A stretch of 64,000 nucleotides of DNA, from contig NZ_RSEC01000063.1 in NCBI RefSeq assembly GCF_003937945.1, forward strand, positions 186,001 through 250,000. Reading direction: 5' to 3'. Origin of the DNA: Amycolatopsis eburnea (GTDB lineage Bacteria > Actinomycetota > Actinomycetes > Mycobacteriales > Pseudonocardiaceae). The notes under the pieces were generated by a model. It was given only the letters and a program-made list of their open reading frames with translations. It did not search any database and had not been told where the DNA came from. The first letter of the stretch is position 1, and each line of letters begins with the position of its first letter. Shown one piece after another: positions 11,481 to 20,346 of the stretch. The position numbers were made by a program, and so were the translations under genes.

Positions 11481-13319
11481 ATGCAGGAGCCGAGTGGCGG
11501 GGGGCGCGTCGCCCTCGACACCCTCGACCTCGCGGTCAAGGGGGCGAAGGCCTACGGGCGGGACGATCTCGTCCAGCGCCTCACCGACGCCCGGCGCCTG
11601 CTGTCCGAACCGGACGTCACCGTCTACGTCGTCGGGGAGTTCAAGCAGGGCAAGAGTTCGCTCATCAACGCGCTGCTGACCGCCAAGATCTGCCCGGTCG
11701 ACGACGACATCGCGACCGCGGTGCCGACCGTCGTGCGGTTCGCGCCGGAGTCCGGGGCGCTGGCGACCTACGAGCCGGCCGATCCGTCGGCGCCGCCGTG
11801 GACCGAGCGGATCTCGCTCGAAGACCTGCCGAGCCACGTCAGTGAAGCCGGGAATCCCGGCAACCTGCGGAAACTCAAGTCGGTCACCGCGTCGATCAGC
11901 CGCCAGCTGCTGTCCGGTGGGCTGGTGCTGGTCGACACCCCCGGCGTCGGCGGGCTCGGCTCGCTGCACAACGCCGTCACCGTCAGCTCGCTCCCGCGGG
12001 CGCACGCCGTCCTGTTCCTCTCGGACGCGTCCCAGGAACTCACGGCCGCCGAACTGCGGTTCCTCCGGACGGTGAAAGAACTCTGCCCGAGCGTCTTCTT
12101 CGTCCTCACCAAGATCGACCTCTACCCGCAGTGGCGGCGCATCCTCGACCTCAACGCCGGCCACCTCGAAGCGTGCGGGCTCAGCGTCGACACCGTCGCC
12201 GTGTCCTCGGAGCTGCGCACCATCGCGGCCCGCTCGGCCGACCAGGAGATGAACGTCGAGTCCGGCTTTCCGCAGCTGGTCAAGCGCCTGCAGGGCGTGG
12301 TCGGGGACGCCGAGCGCTCGGCGCTCAACGCCGTCGGCCTGCACGTCGGGTCCGCGGTCGGGCAGCTGCACGCCACCCTGCGCGCCCGCCGCACCGCGCT
12401 CGCGCACCCCGAGCAGTCCGCCGCGCTCGTCGCGGAGCTGGGCCGGGTCAACGACCGCGTCGACGCGCTGCGCAGCCAGTCCGCCAAGTGGCAGCAGCTC
12501 CTCTTCGACGGGTTCGCCGACATTTCGTCCGATGTGGACTACGACCTGCGCGCCCGCTCCCGCGGGGTGCTGCACGAGGCCGAAGAGGCCATCGAGGACG
12601 GTGACCCGGCCAAGAACTGGCCCGAGTTCGAGAAGTGGCTGCGGCAGCGGCTGGCGAACGAGACGCTCGAGAACTACGCGGCCTTCGTCAGGCAGGCAAG
12701 GGGACTCGCGACCCGGGTCGCCGACCACTTCGAGCTCGCCGAGTCCCAAGCCGTGCTGCCGCGGGAGGTCCAGGCGCCGGTGAAAGTCGTGGCGGAAATC
12801 GACATCGACGCGTCGTTCACCGGCGTCAAGACCCGCGGCGCCACCGGGATGGCCGCGTTCCAGAAGGCCTACAGCGGGTTCCTGATGTTCTCCATGCTGA
12901 CGAAGATGGCCGCGCTGGCCATCCCGACGCCGTTCGGGGTGGCGGCCGGCCTGCTCATGGGCCGGTCGGGTTTCCTCGACGAACGCAAGCGGCAGCTGGA
13001 GAAACGCCGCGGCCTGGCCAAGACCGCGGTGCGCCGGTTCGTCGACGAGTTCAACCTCCAGGTCGGCAAGGACTCGCGCGACGCGATGCGGACCGTCCAA
13101 AGAGAACTCCGCGACGCCTACAGCGCGCGCGTCGAAGAACTCCAGCGGTCCCTCACCGAAGCACTGGCGAACGCGAAGAAGGCCGTCGTCGACGACGACG
13201 CCGAGGCCGCCGAGCTCACCCGGCTCGAGGCCGACATCGAAGCCCTCGAAGTGCTCGAGCGCCGCGCCGACGAACTCACCTTCCGCAGCGCGCCCAAGCC
13301 GAAGGCGGTGGCACGGTGA
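11481..13319 (+). CDS. Dynamin-like GTPase, IniA-like
   Basis: 612 residues. GTPase motifs are G1 GEFKQGKSS (52-60), G2 threonine in TAVPT (about 83), G3 DTPG (152-155) and G4 TKID (210-213). A long helical stalk follows. Near residues 455-500 a hydrophobic stretch (GFLMFSMLTKMAALAIP, then PFGVAAGLLMGRSGF) is the likely membrane-inserting paddle. This is the architecture of bacterial dynamins and of mycobacterial IniA, which remodels membrane under cell-wall stress. The gene starts 26 bases after the repeat-protein gene and overlaps the next GTPase gene by four bases (GTGA), as expected for two subunits made together. Confidence 0.88.
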   Translation: MQEPSGGGRVALDTLDLAVKGAKAYGRDDLVQRLTDARRLLSEPDVTVYVVGEFKQGKSSLINALLTAKICPVDDDIATAVPTVVRFAPESGALATYEPADPSAPPWTERISLEDLPSHVSEAGNPGNLRKLKSVTASISRQLLSGGLVLVDTPGVGGLGSLHNAVTVSSLPRAHAVLFLSDASQELTAAELRFLRTVKELCPSVFFVLTKIDLYPQWRRILDLNAGHLEACGLSVDTVAVSSELRTIAARSADQEMNVESGFPQLVKRLQGVVGDAERSALNAVGLHVGSAVGQLHATLRARRTALAHPEQSAALVAELGRVNDRVDALRSQSAKWQQLLFDGFADISSDVDYDLRARSRGVLHEAEEAIEDGDPAKNWPEFEKWLRQRLANETLENYAAFVRQARGLATRVADHFELAESQAVLPREVQAPVKVVAEIDIDASFTGVKTRGATGMAAFQKAYSGFLMFSMLTKMAALAIPTPFGVAAGLLMGRSGFLDERKRQLEKRRGLAKTAVRRFVDEFNLQVGKDSRDAMRTVQRELRDAYSARVEELQRSLTEALANAKKAVVDDDAEAAELTRLEADIEALEVLERRADELTFRSAPKPKAVAR

Positions 13320-14791
13320 CCCCGCTCCACATCCAGGTCCGCGGGTTCGTCGCCCGCGCGTGCGCCGGCTACGCGGGCACGCCCGCCGAGCCGCAGCTGC
13401 GGCAGATCGCCGGCCGGCTCGCCGAACCGCTGCGCGTCGCGATCGCCGGCCGCGTCAAGGCCGGGAAGTCCACGCTGCTCAACGCCCTCGTCGGCCAGGA
13501 GCTCGCGGCGACCGACGCGGGGGAGTGCACCCGGGTCGTCACCTGGTACCGCAACGGCCCGACCTACCGGATCATGTTGCACCCCGTGCGCGGGATGCCG
13601 CGCCAGCTGCCCTTCGGCAGGCTGTCCGGCACCCTCGGCCTCGAACTCGGCATGGCGCCCGACGACGTCGACCGGCTCGTCGTCGACTGGCCGTCACCCG
13701 CCCTGCGCGCGATGACGCTGATCGACACGCCCGGCCTGGGATCGGCGCGGGCGGAGGTCTCCGGGCGCACCGAAGCGGCGCTGGTCCCCGAGGGCGACGG
13801 CGTGGGCACCGCGGACGCCGTGGTGTACCTGATGCGGCACGTGCACGGCGACGACGTCCGGTTCCTGGACGCCTTCCACGACGACCCGGCGCAGCGCCGC
13901 CCGGTCAACACCATCGGCGTGCTGGCGAAGGCCGACGAGGTCGGGCACGCCCGGGCCGACGCGCTCGATTCGGCGGCGAAGATCGCCGGCCGCTACGCCC
14001 GCGACCCGCGGGTCCGCGGGCTCTGCCAGACCGTGGTCCCGGTGGCCGGCCTGCTGGCCAGCTCCGCGGCGACGCTCAAGGAATCCGAGTTCCGCGCGTT
14101 CGGGCGGCTCTCGGCCGCGCCGGAGGCCGAAGTGGCGCGGCTGCTGATGTCGGCCGACCGGTTCGCCACCGGCGAGTCCGAAGTGGACGTCCCGGCGGCC
14201 GAACGCGCCGAACTGCTGGCCCGCTACGGCCTTTTCGGCGTGCGGCTGGCGATCGAGCTGGTCGGCGGCGAGCTGGTGACCGGCGCGCGGGCGTTGTCGG
14301 GCGAGCTGCTGGCCCGCAGCGGGCTGCACCGCCTCCGGTCGCTGCTGACCACGCAGTTCGCCGCGCGGGCCGACGTGCTCAAGGCGCGGTCGGCGCTGCA
14401 GGCGGCGGAAGTGGTGCTGCGCGCTTACCCGGACCGCACCGGCGGCCTGCTGCACGAGTGGGAGCGGATCGTCGCGGGCGCGCACGAGTTCGCCGAGATC
14501 CAGCTGATCGACTCGATCCGGCTCGGCGTCGTGCTGTTCACCACCGACGAGGCCCGCGACGCGGAACGGCTGCTCGGCGCGACCGGGGTGGACGTGCCGA
14601 GCCGGCTGGGCCTGCCGGGGAACGCGGGCCGCTCCGCGATCCGGCAGGCGCTCGGCGCGCAGCTGCTGAGGTGGCAGCGGCGCGCCGAGCACCCCGCGTC
14701 CCCGCGCGACGTCCGCGACGCGGCGCGCGTGCTCGTCCGCACGTGCGAAGGAATCCTGCTCAGCGAAGCCAGGGCGGAGGTCCTGTCGTGA
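13316..14791 (+). CDS. Dynamin-like GTPase, IniC-like
   Basis: 491 residues from a GTG that overlaps the IniA-like stop codon. G1 is GRVKAGKS (46-53 region), G3 is DTPG (137-140) and G4 is AKAD (204-207). The rest is helical, without the obvious hydrophobic paddle of its partner. Paired large and small bacterial dynamins commonly work as hetero-oligomers, and the iniA-iniC order is that of mycobacteria. The predicted role is GTP-driven membrane remodelling or repair at the cytoplasmic membrane. Its stop overlaps the next start by four bases, so translation is coupled. Confidence 0.85.
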   Translation: MTPLHIQVRGFVARACAGYAGTPAEPQLRQIAGRLAEPLRVAIAGRVKAGKSTLLNALVGQELAATDAGECTRVVTWYRNGPTYRIMLHPVRGMPRQLPFGRLSGTLGLELGMAPDDVDRLVVDWPSPALRAMTLIDTPGLGSARAEVSGRTEAALVPEGDGVGTADAVVYLMRHVHGDDVRFLDAFHDDPAQRRPVNTIGVLAKADEVGHARADALDSAAKIAGRYARDPRVRGLCQTVVPVAGLLASSAATLKESEFRAFGRLSAAPEAEVARLLMSADRFATGESEVDVPAAERAELLARYGLFGVRLAIELVGGELVTGARALSGELLARSGLHRLRSLLTTQFAARADVLKARSALQAAEVVLRAYPDRTGGLLHEWERIVAGAHEFAEIQLIDSIRLGVVLFTTDEARDAERLLGATGVDVPSRLGLPGNAGRSAIRQALGAQLLRWQRRAEHPASPRDVRDAARVLVRTCEGILLSEARAEVLS

Positions 14792-15981
14792 CCGACCAGC
14801 CGAAGGGGAAGATCAGGAAGGCCGCCGCGGCCGCCGCCGGCGCCGTCGCGTCCGAAGTGGCCGGCAACCTGCTCACGCCGGGCGCCACCCCGGCGCCACC
14901 CCCGCCGCAGCCCGCCGCGGAGACCGCGCACGACGTGCCCGCCCACGAGTACGTCCCCGAAGTGGAGACCAGCACGGTCACCCGCGGTGAAGACGGCCAC
15001 GTGCAGGCGCAGACCGGCACGGTCTGGCACCCGGAGACCACCGACGGCCTGCCGCTGGAGGAACTACCGACCGTCGAGGAGTTCGAGCAGATCGAGGTCC
15101 GCGAAGACGAGTTCGGCAACTTCATCATCGACGCGACCGAACGGTTCGTGGTGCACAACCACGGCCGCGACGAGGTGTACACCGACCACCAGCACCTCGT
15201 CGTGCCCGGCGACGGGACGCCGGGGGACACCGACATCGACATCGTGCAGGACGCCGACGTCGTCATCCACGAGAACCCGGACGGCACGATCACCGTCGAG
15301 CACAAGGGTTCGCTGACCTACGAGCTGACCCCCGACGCGCCGGGCCACGGCGACATCGAGGTGTTCCAGGAGGAGACCGTCGTCCTCGACGAGGCCGAGA
15401 CGGGGCCGCCCGGGATCGAGGTCGGGGTGACCGTGGACGAGCAGGCCAAGGCCGACGACCCGTTCGGCGAGCCGGCCGGGCCGGCGATCCACCAGACCGA
15501 GGTGATCGCGGACAAGGGCCGCGGCGCGACGGTGACGGCGCAGGTGACCGCCCCGTCGCCGGCGCTGCCCGGGCCGCCGGCGCCGCCGGTCGTCACGTTC
15601 GGCCGGACGCCATCCACAGTGGACGCCGCGCCGGCGGCCGTCGAGACGACGCTGGCGGCGTCGGCCTCGCTCGCCGAGCACCCGGCCCCGCGCCACAGCT
15701 TCGCGACCGAACGCGAACCGGCGCCCCACGACGCCGGCGAGGTGACCGGGAGCCGGCCGCACCCGGTGGAGAAGGAGCACCCGTTCGAGCCGCCGCGGCA
15801 CCCCGAGCCCGACCACGCGCCGGCCGTGACCGAGGTGCCGGACAGCCCACCGCCGGAGCCGCACGATCCGCCCCCGGAACCGCTCGAGGACCACGTGCAC
15901 GAAGAACACCCCGCGGACCCGGAGCCGGTTCACGGGGACCACCCGATTTTCGACAACGCGGACACCGGCGGCGGAGGCTGA
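14788..15981 (+). CDS. Acidic, proline/histidine-rich protein of the ini-like operon
   Basis: 397 residues with no recognised domain. An Ala-rich basic N-terminus (GKIRKAAAAAAGAVASEVAG) is followed by a Pro-rich linker. Then comes a beta-rich, strongly acidic part with recurring patterns such as EEFEQIEVREDEFGNF and DADVVIHENPDGTITVEH, and a Pro/Glu/His-rich C-terminus. The N-terminal helix could lie on a membrane; no signal peptide is evident. GTG start overlaps the upstream stop (GTGA). One base separates it from the Hsp70-like gene, so it probably belongs to the same complex, perhaps as an adaptor. Function unknown. Confidence 0.75.
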   Translation: MTDQPKGKIRKAAAAAAGAVASEVAGNLLTPGATPAPPPPQPAAETAHDVPAHEYVPEVETSTVTRGEDGHVQAQTGTVWHPETTDGLPLEELPTVEEFEQIEVREDEFGNFIIDATERFVVHNHGRDEVYTDHQHLVVPGDGTPGDTDIDIVQDADVVIHENPDGTITVEHKGSLTYELTPDAPGHGDIEVFQEETVVLDEAETGPPGIEVGVTVDEQAKADDPFGEPAGPAIHQTEVIADKGRGATVTAQVTAPSPALPGPPAPPVVTFGRTPSTVDAAPAAVETTLAASASLAEHPAPRHSFATEREPAPHDAGEVTGSRPHPVEKEHPFEPPRHPEPDHAPAVTEVPDSPPPEPHDPPPEPLEDHVHEEHPADPEPVHGDHPIFDNADTGGGG

Positions 15982-15982
15982 C

Positions 15983-17524
15983 ATGGGCTACGGACTGGGC
16001 ATCGACCTCGGCACGACCTTCACGGCCGCCGCCGTCGACCGGGCCGGCCACGTCGAAATGGTGTCGCTCGGCGACCGGACGGCGGCCATCCCGTCGGTGG
16101 TGCTGCTGCGCCCCGACGGCAGCGTGCTGGTCGGGGACGCGGCGAGCCGGCGCGCGGCCGTCGAACCCGACCGCGTGACGCGGGAGTTCAAGCGGCGCCT
16201 CGGCGACCCGACGCCGGTGCTGCTCGGCGGCGCGCCGCACTCGGTGGCGTCGCTGATGGCGCACCTGCTCGGCTACGTGGTCCGGACGGTCGCCGGGCAG
16301 CAGGGCGGGCGCCCGGACCGGATCACGCTGACCCACCCGGCGAACTGGGGACCGTACAAGCGGGAGCTGTTCGCCCAGGTGCCGAAGCTGACCGGCATCG
16401 ACCGGGTCGGCTTGATCACCGAGCCCGAAGCCGCGGCGGCGCACTACGCGGCCCAGGAGCGGCTCGACGAGGGCGCCGTCGTCGCGGTGTACGACCTCGG
16501 TGGCGGCACGTTCGACGCGACCGTGCTCCGGAAGCGCAACGGCGGGTTCGAGATCCTCGGCACCCCGGAAGGCATCGAGGGTCTGGGCGGGGTCGACTTC
16601 GACGAAGCCGTGTTCGGGCACGTCGACCGCGCGCTGGACGGGAAGCTGTCGCGGATCGACCCGGACGACCCGGGCGCGGTGGCGGCGGTGGTGCGGCTGC
16701 GCCAGGAATGCGTGCTGGCGAAGGAAGCGCTGTCGGCGGACACCGAGGTGGCGGTCCCGGTGCTGCTGCCGTCGGTGCAGACGGAGGTCCGGCTGACCCG
16801 CGGCGAGTTCGAGGAGATGATCCGCCCGTCGATCACGGCGACGCTCGGTTCGCTGCACCGCGCGTTGCGCTCGGCGAACCTCCGCCCGGCCGACCTCGGC
16901 GCGGTGCTCCTGGTCGGCGGCTCCTCCCGGATCCCGCTGGTGTCGCAGCTGGTCTCGGCCGAGCTGGGCCGCCCGACGGCGGTCGACATCCACCCGAAGT
17001 ACGGCGTCGCACTGGGCGCGGCGGCCCTCGCTTCGGGCCGCTCCGGCATGGTGCAGGCGCTCCCGGTGCCGTCCCCGCGCGAGGAGACCCGCGTGCCGGC
17101 GCCGCGCGAGCAGACCCGCGCGATGGCGGCGCCCGGCTTCGGCGCGGGTGCACCGCCGCCGTCCCTGGGCCGCCCGAAGTCCGACAGCCCGGGCCGCCGA
17201 GCCTCCCGCCGCGGCGTGGTGGTGGGCTTGTGCGCGGTGGCGGTCGTGGCGATCGGCGGCGTGGCGGTGGCGGTCAGCAGCTCCGGAGGCGGGTCGACGG
17301 GCAGCACGCCACCGGCGACGACGTCGGCGACCGAGACCCCGGATCTGGTGACGTTGCCGCCACCGGAGACGCCGCAGACAACGCACGCGACGGTGGTCCC
17401 GCCGCACACCAACGCGCCGGCGACGACCCGGCGGAAGACCCCGCCGAAGACGACGACGTCGACCAAGACGACCACGCCGACGACGACCACGACGCCTACG
17501 ACGACCACGACTCCGACGACGTGA
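15983..17524 (+). CDS. Hsp70-like ATPase with C-terminal transmembrane helix and Thr-rich tail
   Basis: 513 residues. The actin-fold Hsp70 nucleotide-binding domain has phosphate-1 GIDLGTT (6-12), phosphate-2 DLGGGTFD (171-178) and the adenosine motif VGGSSRIP (311-318). Instead of a substrate-binding domain there is a Pro/Arg-rich linker. A single membrane helix follows at about residues 411-432, then a roughly 80-residue Thr/Pro tail (TTTPTTTTTP). Orientation should place the ATPase in the cytoplasm and the tail outside. As the last gene of the operon it may couple ATP use to the neighbouring dynamins. Related membrane-anchored Hsp70-like proteins occur in actinomycetes; the exact role is not established. 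Confidence 0.85.
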   Translation: MGYGLGIDLGTTFTAAAVDRAGHVEMVSLGDRTAAIPSVVLLRPDGSVLVGDAASRRAAVEPDRVTREFKRRLGDPTPVLLGGAPHSVASLMAHLLGYVVRTVAGQQGGRPDRITLTHPANWGPYKRELFAQVPKLTGIDRVGLITEPEAAAAHYAAQERLDEGAVVAVYDLGGGTFDATVLRKRNGGFEILGTPEGIEGLGGVDFDEAVFGHVDRALDGKLSRIDPDDPGAVAAVVRLRQECVLAKEALSADTEVAVPVLLPSVQTEVRLTRGEFEEMIRPSITATLGSLHRALRSANLRPADLGAVLLVGGSSRIPLVSQLVSAELGRPTAVDIHPKYGVALGAAALASGRSGMVQALPVPSPREETRVPAPREQTRAMAAPGFGAGAPPPSLGRPKSDSPGRRASRRGVVVGLCAVAVVAIGGVAVAVSSSGGGSTGSTPPATTSATETPDLVTLPPPETPQTTHATVVPPHTNAPATTRRKTPPKTTTSTKTTTPTTTTTPTTTTTPTT

Positions 17525-17542
17525 CGGCGGTGACCTGGGCTG

Positions 17543-17556
17543 GGTGACGCGTCACC
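17543..17556. promoter_or_regulatory. 14-bp perfect palindrome
   Basis: GGTGACGCGTCACC lies 19 bases after the Hsp70-like stop codon. It is a perfect inverted repeat and could be an operator or the start of a transcript end; no U-tract follows. Confidence 0.35.
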
Positions 17557-17586
17557 GCCGGCGGGCGAGGTGATGCTGACCGGGTT

Positions 17587-17825
17587 GGCCTGGCTCGGCC
17601 GCGCAGCCCTGGCGGCCGAGCCCGGACTGCCCGGCGACCGCCAGCGGTGGCCTCGCCCGGCCGGGCAGCGCTTGCGGCCGAGCCCGGACTGCTCGGCGAC
17701 CGCGAGCGGTGGCCTCGCTCGGCCGCGCAGCCCTGACGGCCGAGCCCGGACTGCCCGGCGACCGCCAGCGGTGGCCTCGCTCGGCCGGGCAGCGCGTGCG
17801 GCCGAGCCCGGACTGCTCGGTGACA
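17587..17825. repeat. 62-bp tandem repeat (124-bp higher-order period)
   Basis: Units begin with GGCCGAGCCCGGACTG at 17614, 17676, 17738 and 17800, exactly 62 bases apart, after a partial first unit from about 17587. Units 1 and 3 share one variant (ACTGCCCGGC) and units 2 and 4 another (ACTGCTCGGC), so the array was probably built by doubling a 124-bp dimer. Several units can form GCCGAG/CTCGGC hairpins. The remaining gap to the MFS gene (17525-18069) shows no other feature. Confidence 0.85.
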
Positions 17826-18069
17826 CCGCCACCGGCGAGCTGGCCGGGCCCGGCCACCTCGATTTCGGCGGCGGTTCGGCGATCTGGCCTCGCGTCGCGC
17901 TTCTGCCCACCCGGCCGCCCAGCCCAGCCCCCGCAGTCCCGGCCTCACGGCCCCGAGGCGAGACCCCACCACCCACCCCGCCCAGTATGTGAGAGATTTT
18001 CCAGCCCAAGGAGTGAAGCCCCACCTCCCGCCGTTGACCAGCGGCGATCCCCACCCGCAAGTAGAGCGG

Positions 18070-19221
18070 GTGATCTCCGCACCGGCACGCCCCACCACCG
18101 CAACCCGGCAGCTCGTGCTCCTCGCCGTCGTGCAGGTCTGCGGGATGAGTGTCTGGTTCTCCGCCTCCGCCGTCGTTCCCGCGCTGCGGGCGGAATGGGG
18201 GCTGTCCCGGGAGGACACCATCCTCCTGACCGCCGCCGTCCAGGTGGGGTTCGCCTGCGGGGCGGTCGTTTCGGCCGCGCTCAACCTCGCCGACCGGATC
18301 CGGCCGCAGCTGCTCATCGCCGCCGGTGCGGGGCTCGCCGCGGTCGTCACCGCCGTGCTGCCGTGGTGTGCGCACGTCCGGGGGCTCGTCGTCCCGCTGC
18401 GGTTCGCCGCCGGGTTCGCGCTCGCCGGGGTCTACCCGGTCGGGATGAAGGTCGTCGTGTCGTGGTTCCCGCGGAAACGCGGGATCGCGCTCGGCACCCT
18501 GCTCGCCGCGCTGACCGTCGGCTCGGCCCTGCCGCACCTGCCGGTACCGGTCGACTGGCGAGCCGTCCTCGTCGGCGCCGCCGTCCTGGCGACGGCCGGC
18601 GCGGGCGTGTCGGCGCTGTTCGTCCGCGAGGGCCCGGACGCTGCCCCCTCGCCGCCGTGGCAGCCGCGGTACCTGGTGCGGATGGCGGCCGACCGGCCGC
18701 AGCGGCTCGTGTGCCTCGGGTACTTCGGGCACATGTGGGAGCTCTACGCGCTGTGGGCGTGGCTGCCCGCCTACCTCGCGGCGACCGGCGGGCCGCGCGG
18801 GCTCACCGCGTTCGCCGTCATCGGGATCTGCGGCGCCGCCGGGTGCCTGCTGGGCGGCGCGCTCTCGGACCGCTGCGGCCGGGCCGTCGTCGCGATGGCG
18901 GCCATGCTCGTCAGCGCGGGGTGCGCCGTGCTGTCCTGCGCCGTCTCCGGCACCGTCCTCCTGCTGCCCGTGCTGCTGGTCTGGGGCGTCGCGGTGATCG
19001 CCGACTCGGGGCAGTTCTCCGCCGCGCTCGCCGAAACCGCCGATCCGCGGTACGTCGGGACCGCGCTCACGGCGATGACGGCGGTCGGCTTCCTGCTGAG
19101 CGCCGCCACGATCCAGCTGCTGCCGCTCCTGGCCGACGCCGTCGGCTGGCGGGCCGCCGTGCCCGCGCTCGCGGCCGGGCCCGCGCTCGGCGCCGCCGCG
19201 ATGCGCCGCCTGCGCCGGTAA
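18070..19221 (+). CDS. MFS transporter (CynX/NarK-like)
   Basis: About 383 residues with 11-12 hydrophobic segments in two halves. The A-like loop ADRIRPQ after helix 2 and ALSDRCGRAVVA in the second half match major facilitator transporters of the cyanate/nitrate-like groups. The first helix starts at QLVLLAVVQVCGMSVWFSAS. The substrate is unknown. GTG 18070 is selected because the upstream in-frame part is Pro-rich and non-homologous; the ribosome site is poor, so the start is uncertain. It lies just ahead of cutA in the same direction. Confidence 0.8.
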   Translation: MISAPARPTTATRQLVLLAVVQVCGMSVWFSASAVVPALRAEWGLSREDTILLTAAVQVGFACGAVVSAALNLADRIRPQLLIAAGAGLAAVVTAVLPWCAHVRGLVVPLRFAAGFALAGVYPVGMKVVVSWFPRKRGIALGTLLAALTVGSALPHLPVPVDWRAVLVGAAVLATAGAGVSALFVREGPDAAPSPPWQPRYLVRMAADRPQRLVCLGYFGHMWELYALWAWLPAYLAATGGPRGLTAFAVIGICGAAGCLLGGALSDRCGRAVVAMAAMLVSAGCAVLSCAVSGTVLLLPVLLVWGVAVIADSGQFSAALAETADPRYVGTALTAMTAVGFLLSAATIQLLPLLADAVGWRAAVPALAAGPALGAAAMRRLRR

Positions 19222-19231
19222 CCTCACCGCC

Positions 19232-19570
19232 ATGACGGCGGAGCACGTGATCGTGACGTCCACGACGGACTCGGAATCCGCGGCGCGGGAGCTCGCCGCG
19301 CGGGCGGTCGCGGAACGGCTGGGTGCCTGCGCCCAGGTCGTCGGGCCGATCACCAGTGTCTACCGGTGGGAGGGCGCGGTGCAGACCGACCAGGAGTGGC
19401 GCGTCGAGGTCAAGACGACGGCCGACCGCGTCCCGGCGCTGACCGAGCGTCTTCGGCAGCTGCACGGCTACGACCTGCCGGAGGTGATCGCCACGCCGAT
19501 CGTCGGCGGCAGCGCCGACTACCTCGCCTGGCTGACCGCCGAAACCCGTGGCCAGGACGCCGGTTCCTGA
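19232..19570 (+). CDS. cutA: CutA1-like divalent-cation tolerance protein
   Basis: 112 residues with the CutA signature: an N-terminal VIVTSTTDSESAARELA strand-helix, ERLGACAQV, the SVYRWEGAVQ strand, and the conserved LPEVIATPIVGGSADYLAWL near the C-terminus. CutA forms a PII-like trimer; it was linked to copper tolerance in E. coli, but its true role is unclear. It starts 11 bases after the MFS stop, suggesting co-transcription. Confidence 0.93.
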   Translation: MTAEHVIVTSTTDSESAARELAARAVAERLGACAQVVGPITSVYRWEGAVQTDQEWRVEVKTTADRVPALTERLRQLHGYDLPEVIATPIVGGSADYLAWLTAETRGQDAGS

Positions 19571-19583
19571 CTACGGTCAGGGA

Positions 19584-20291
19584 ATGGAGCTCGAAGGACT
19601 CAGGCGGCGCTTCGCGACGCTGACCACCGCCCACCTCGCCGACGCGTGCATCCGGGCCGGCCTGCCGGTGCGCTGCGCCCCGGCGCCGACGCGCGCGGTG
19701 GTCCCCGGCGGGCGCCTGTTCGGGCCGGCGGTCCCGGCCCGGCACGTCGGCAGCGTCGACGTCTTCCTGGAAGCCTTCGAGAACGCGGCCGGCGGCGGGG
19801 TGCTGGTCGTCGACAACGGCGGCCGCCTCGACGAAGCCTGCGTCGGGGACCTCGTGGTGCTCGAGGCGCGCGCCGCCGGGCTTTCCGGCGTCCTGATCTG
19901 GGGCCTGCACCGCGACACCGCGGACATCCGGGCCATCGGGCTCCCGGTGTTCAGCCTCGGTTCCCTCCCGACCGGCCCGCTCACCCTCGGCCCCCGCGTC
20001 GACGGCGGGCTGGCCGAAGCCATCGTCGGCAGCTGGCGGATCGGGCCGTCGGACCTCGTCCTCGGCGACGACGACGGCGTGCTGTTCGTCCCGCTCGCCC
20101 GCGCCGCCGAGCTGTTCACGCTCGCCGAGGGGATCCGCGACACCGAACGCCGCCAGGCCGACCTGATCCGGGGCGGCGAGCCGCTGCGGGAGCAAGTGCG
20201 GTTCGCGGAGTTCCTCACCGCGCGGGAGGCGGATCCCGGCCTGACGTTCCGCGCGCACCTGCGGGCCGTCGGCGGTGCCATCGAAGAATGA
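19584..20291 (+). CDS. RraA-like family protein (possible aldolase/decarboxylase)
   Basis: 235 residues of the RraA / dimethylmenaquinone methyltransferase-like family. Visible elements are the N-terminal TTAHLADACIRAG, the glycine-rich core GGGVLVVDNGGRLDEACVGDL, and LSGVLIWGLHRDTADIRAIGLPVFSLG, which matches the usual GGxRDxxxIxxxxxPVF with GLHRDT in place of GGxRD. Metal-dependent members cleave 4-hydroxy-4-methyl-2-oxoglutarate; others have no known enzyme role. ATG 19584 is preferred to an upstream start overlapping cutA; it sits 13 bases after the cutA stop. Confidence 0.82.
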   Translation: MELEGLRRRFATLTTAHLADACIRAGLPVRCAPAPTRAVVPGGRLFGPAVPARHVGSVDVFLEAFENAAGGGVLVVDNGGRLDEACVGDLVVLEARAAGLSGVLIWGLHRDTADIRAIGLPVFSLGSLPTGPLTLGPRVDGGLAEAIVGSWRIGPSDLVLGDDDGVLFVPLARAAELFTLAEGIRDTERRQADLIRGGEPLREQVRFAEFLTAREADPGLTFRAHLRAVGGAIEE

Positions 20292-20346
20292 CCACCAAGG
20301 TGTGATCGTTCACCCGACCGGGTATCCGCCGCCGGGAGGCGGCACC

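Noticed and set aside
17570..17992. Plus-strand ORF across the 62-bp repeat
   Set aside because: The 62-bp period is not a multiple of three, so the repeat is not conserved as protein; composition is not coding-like.
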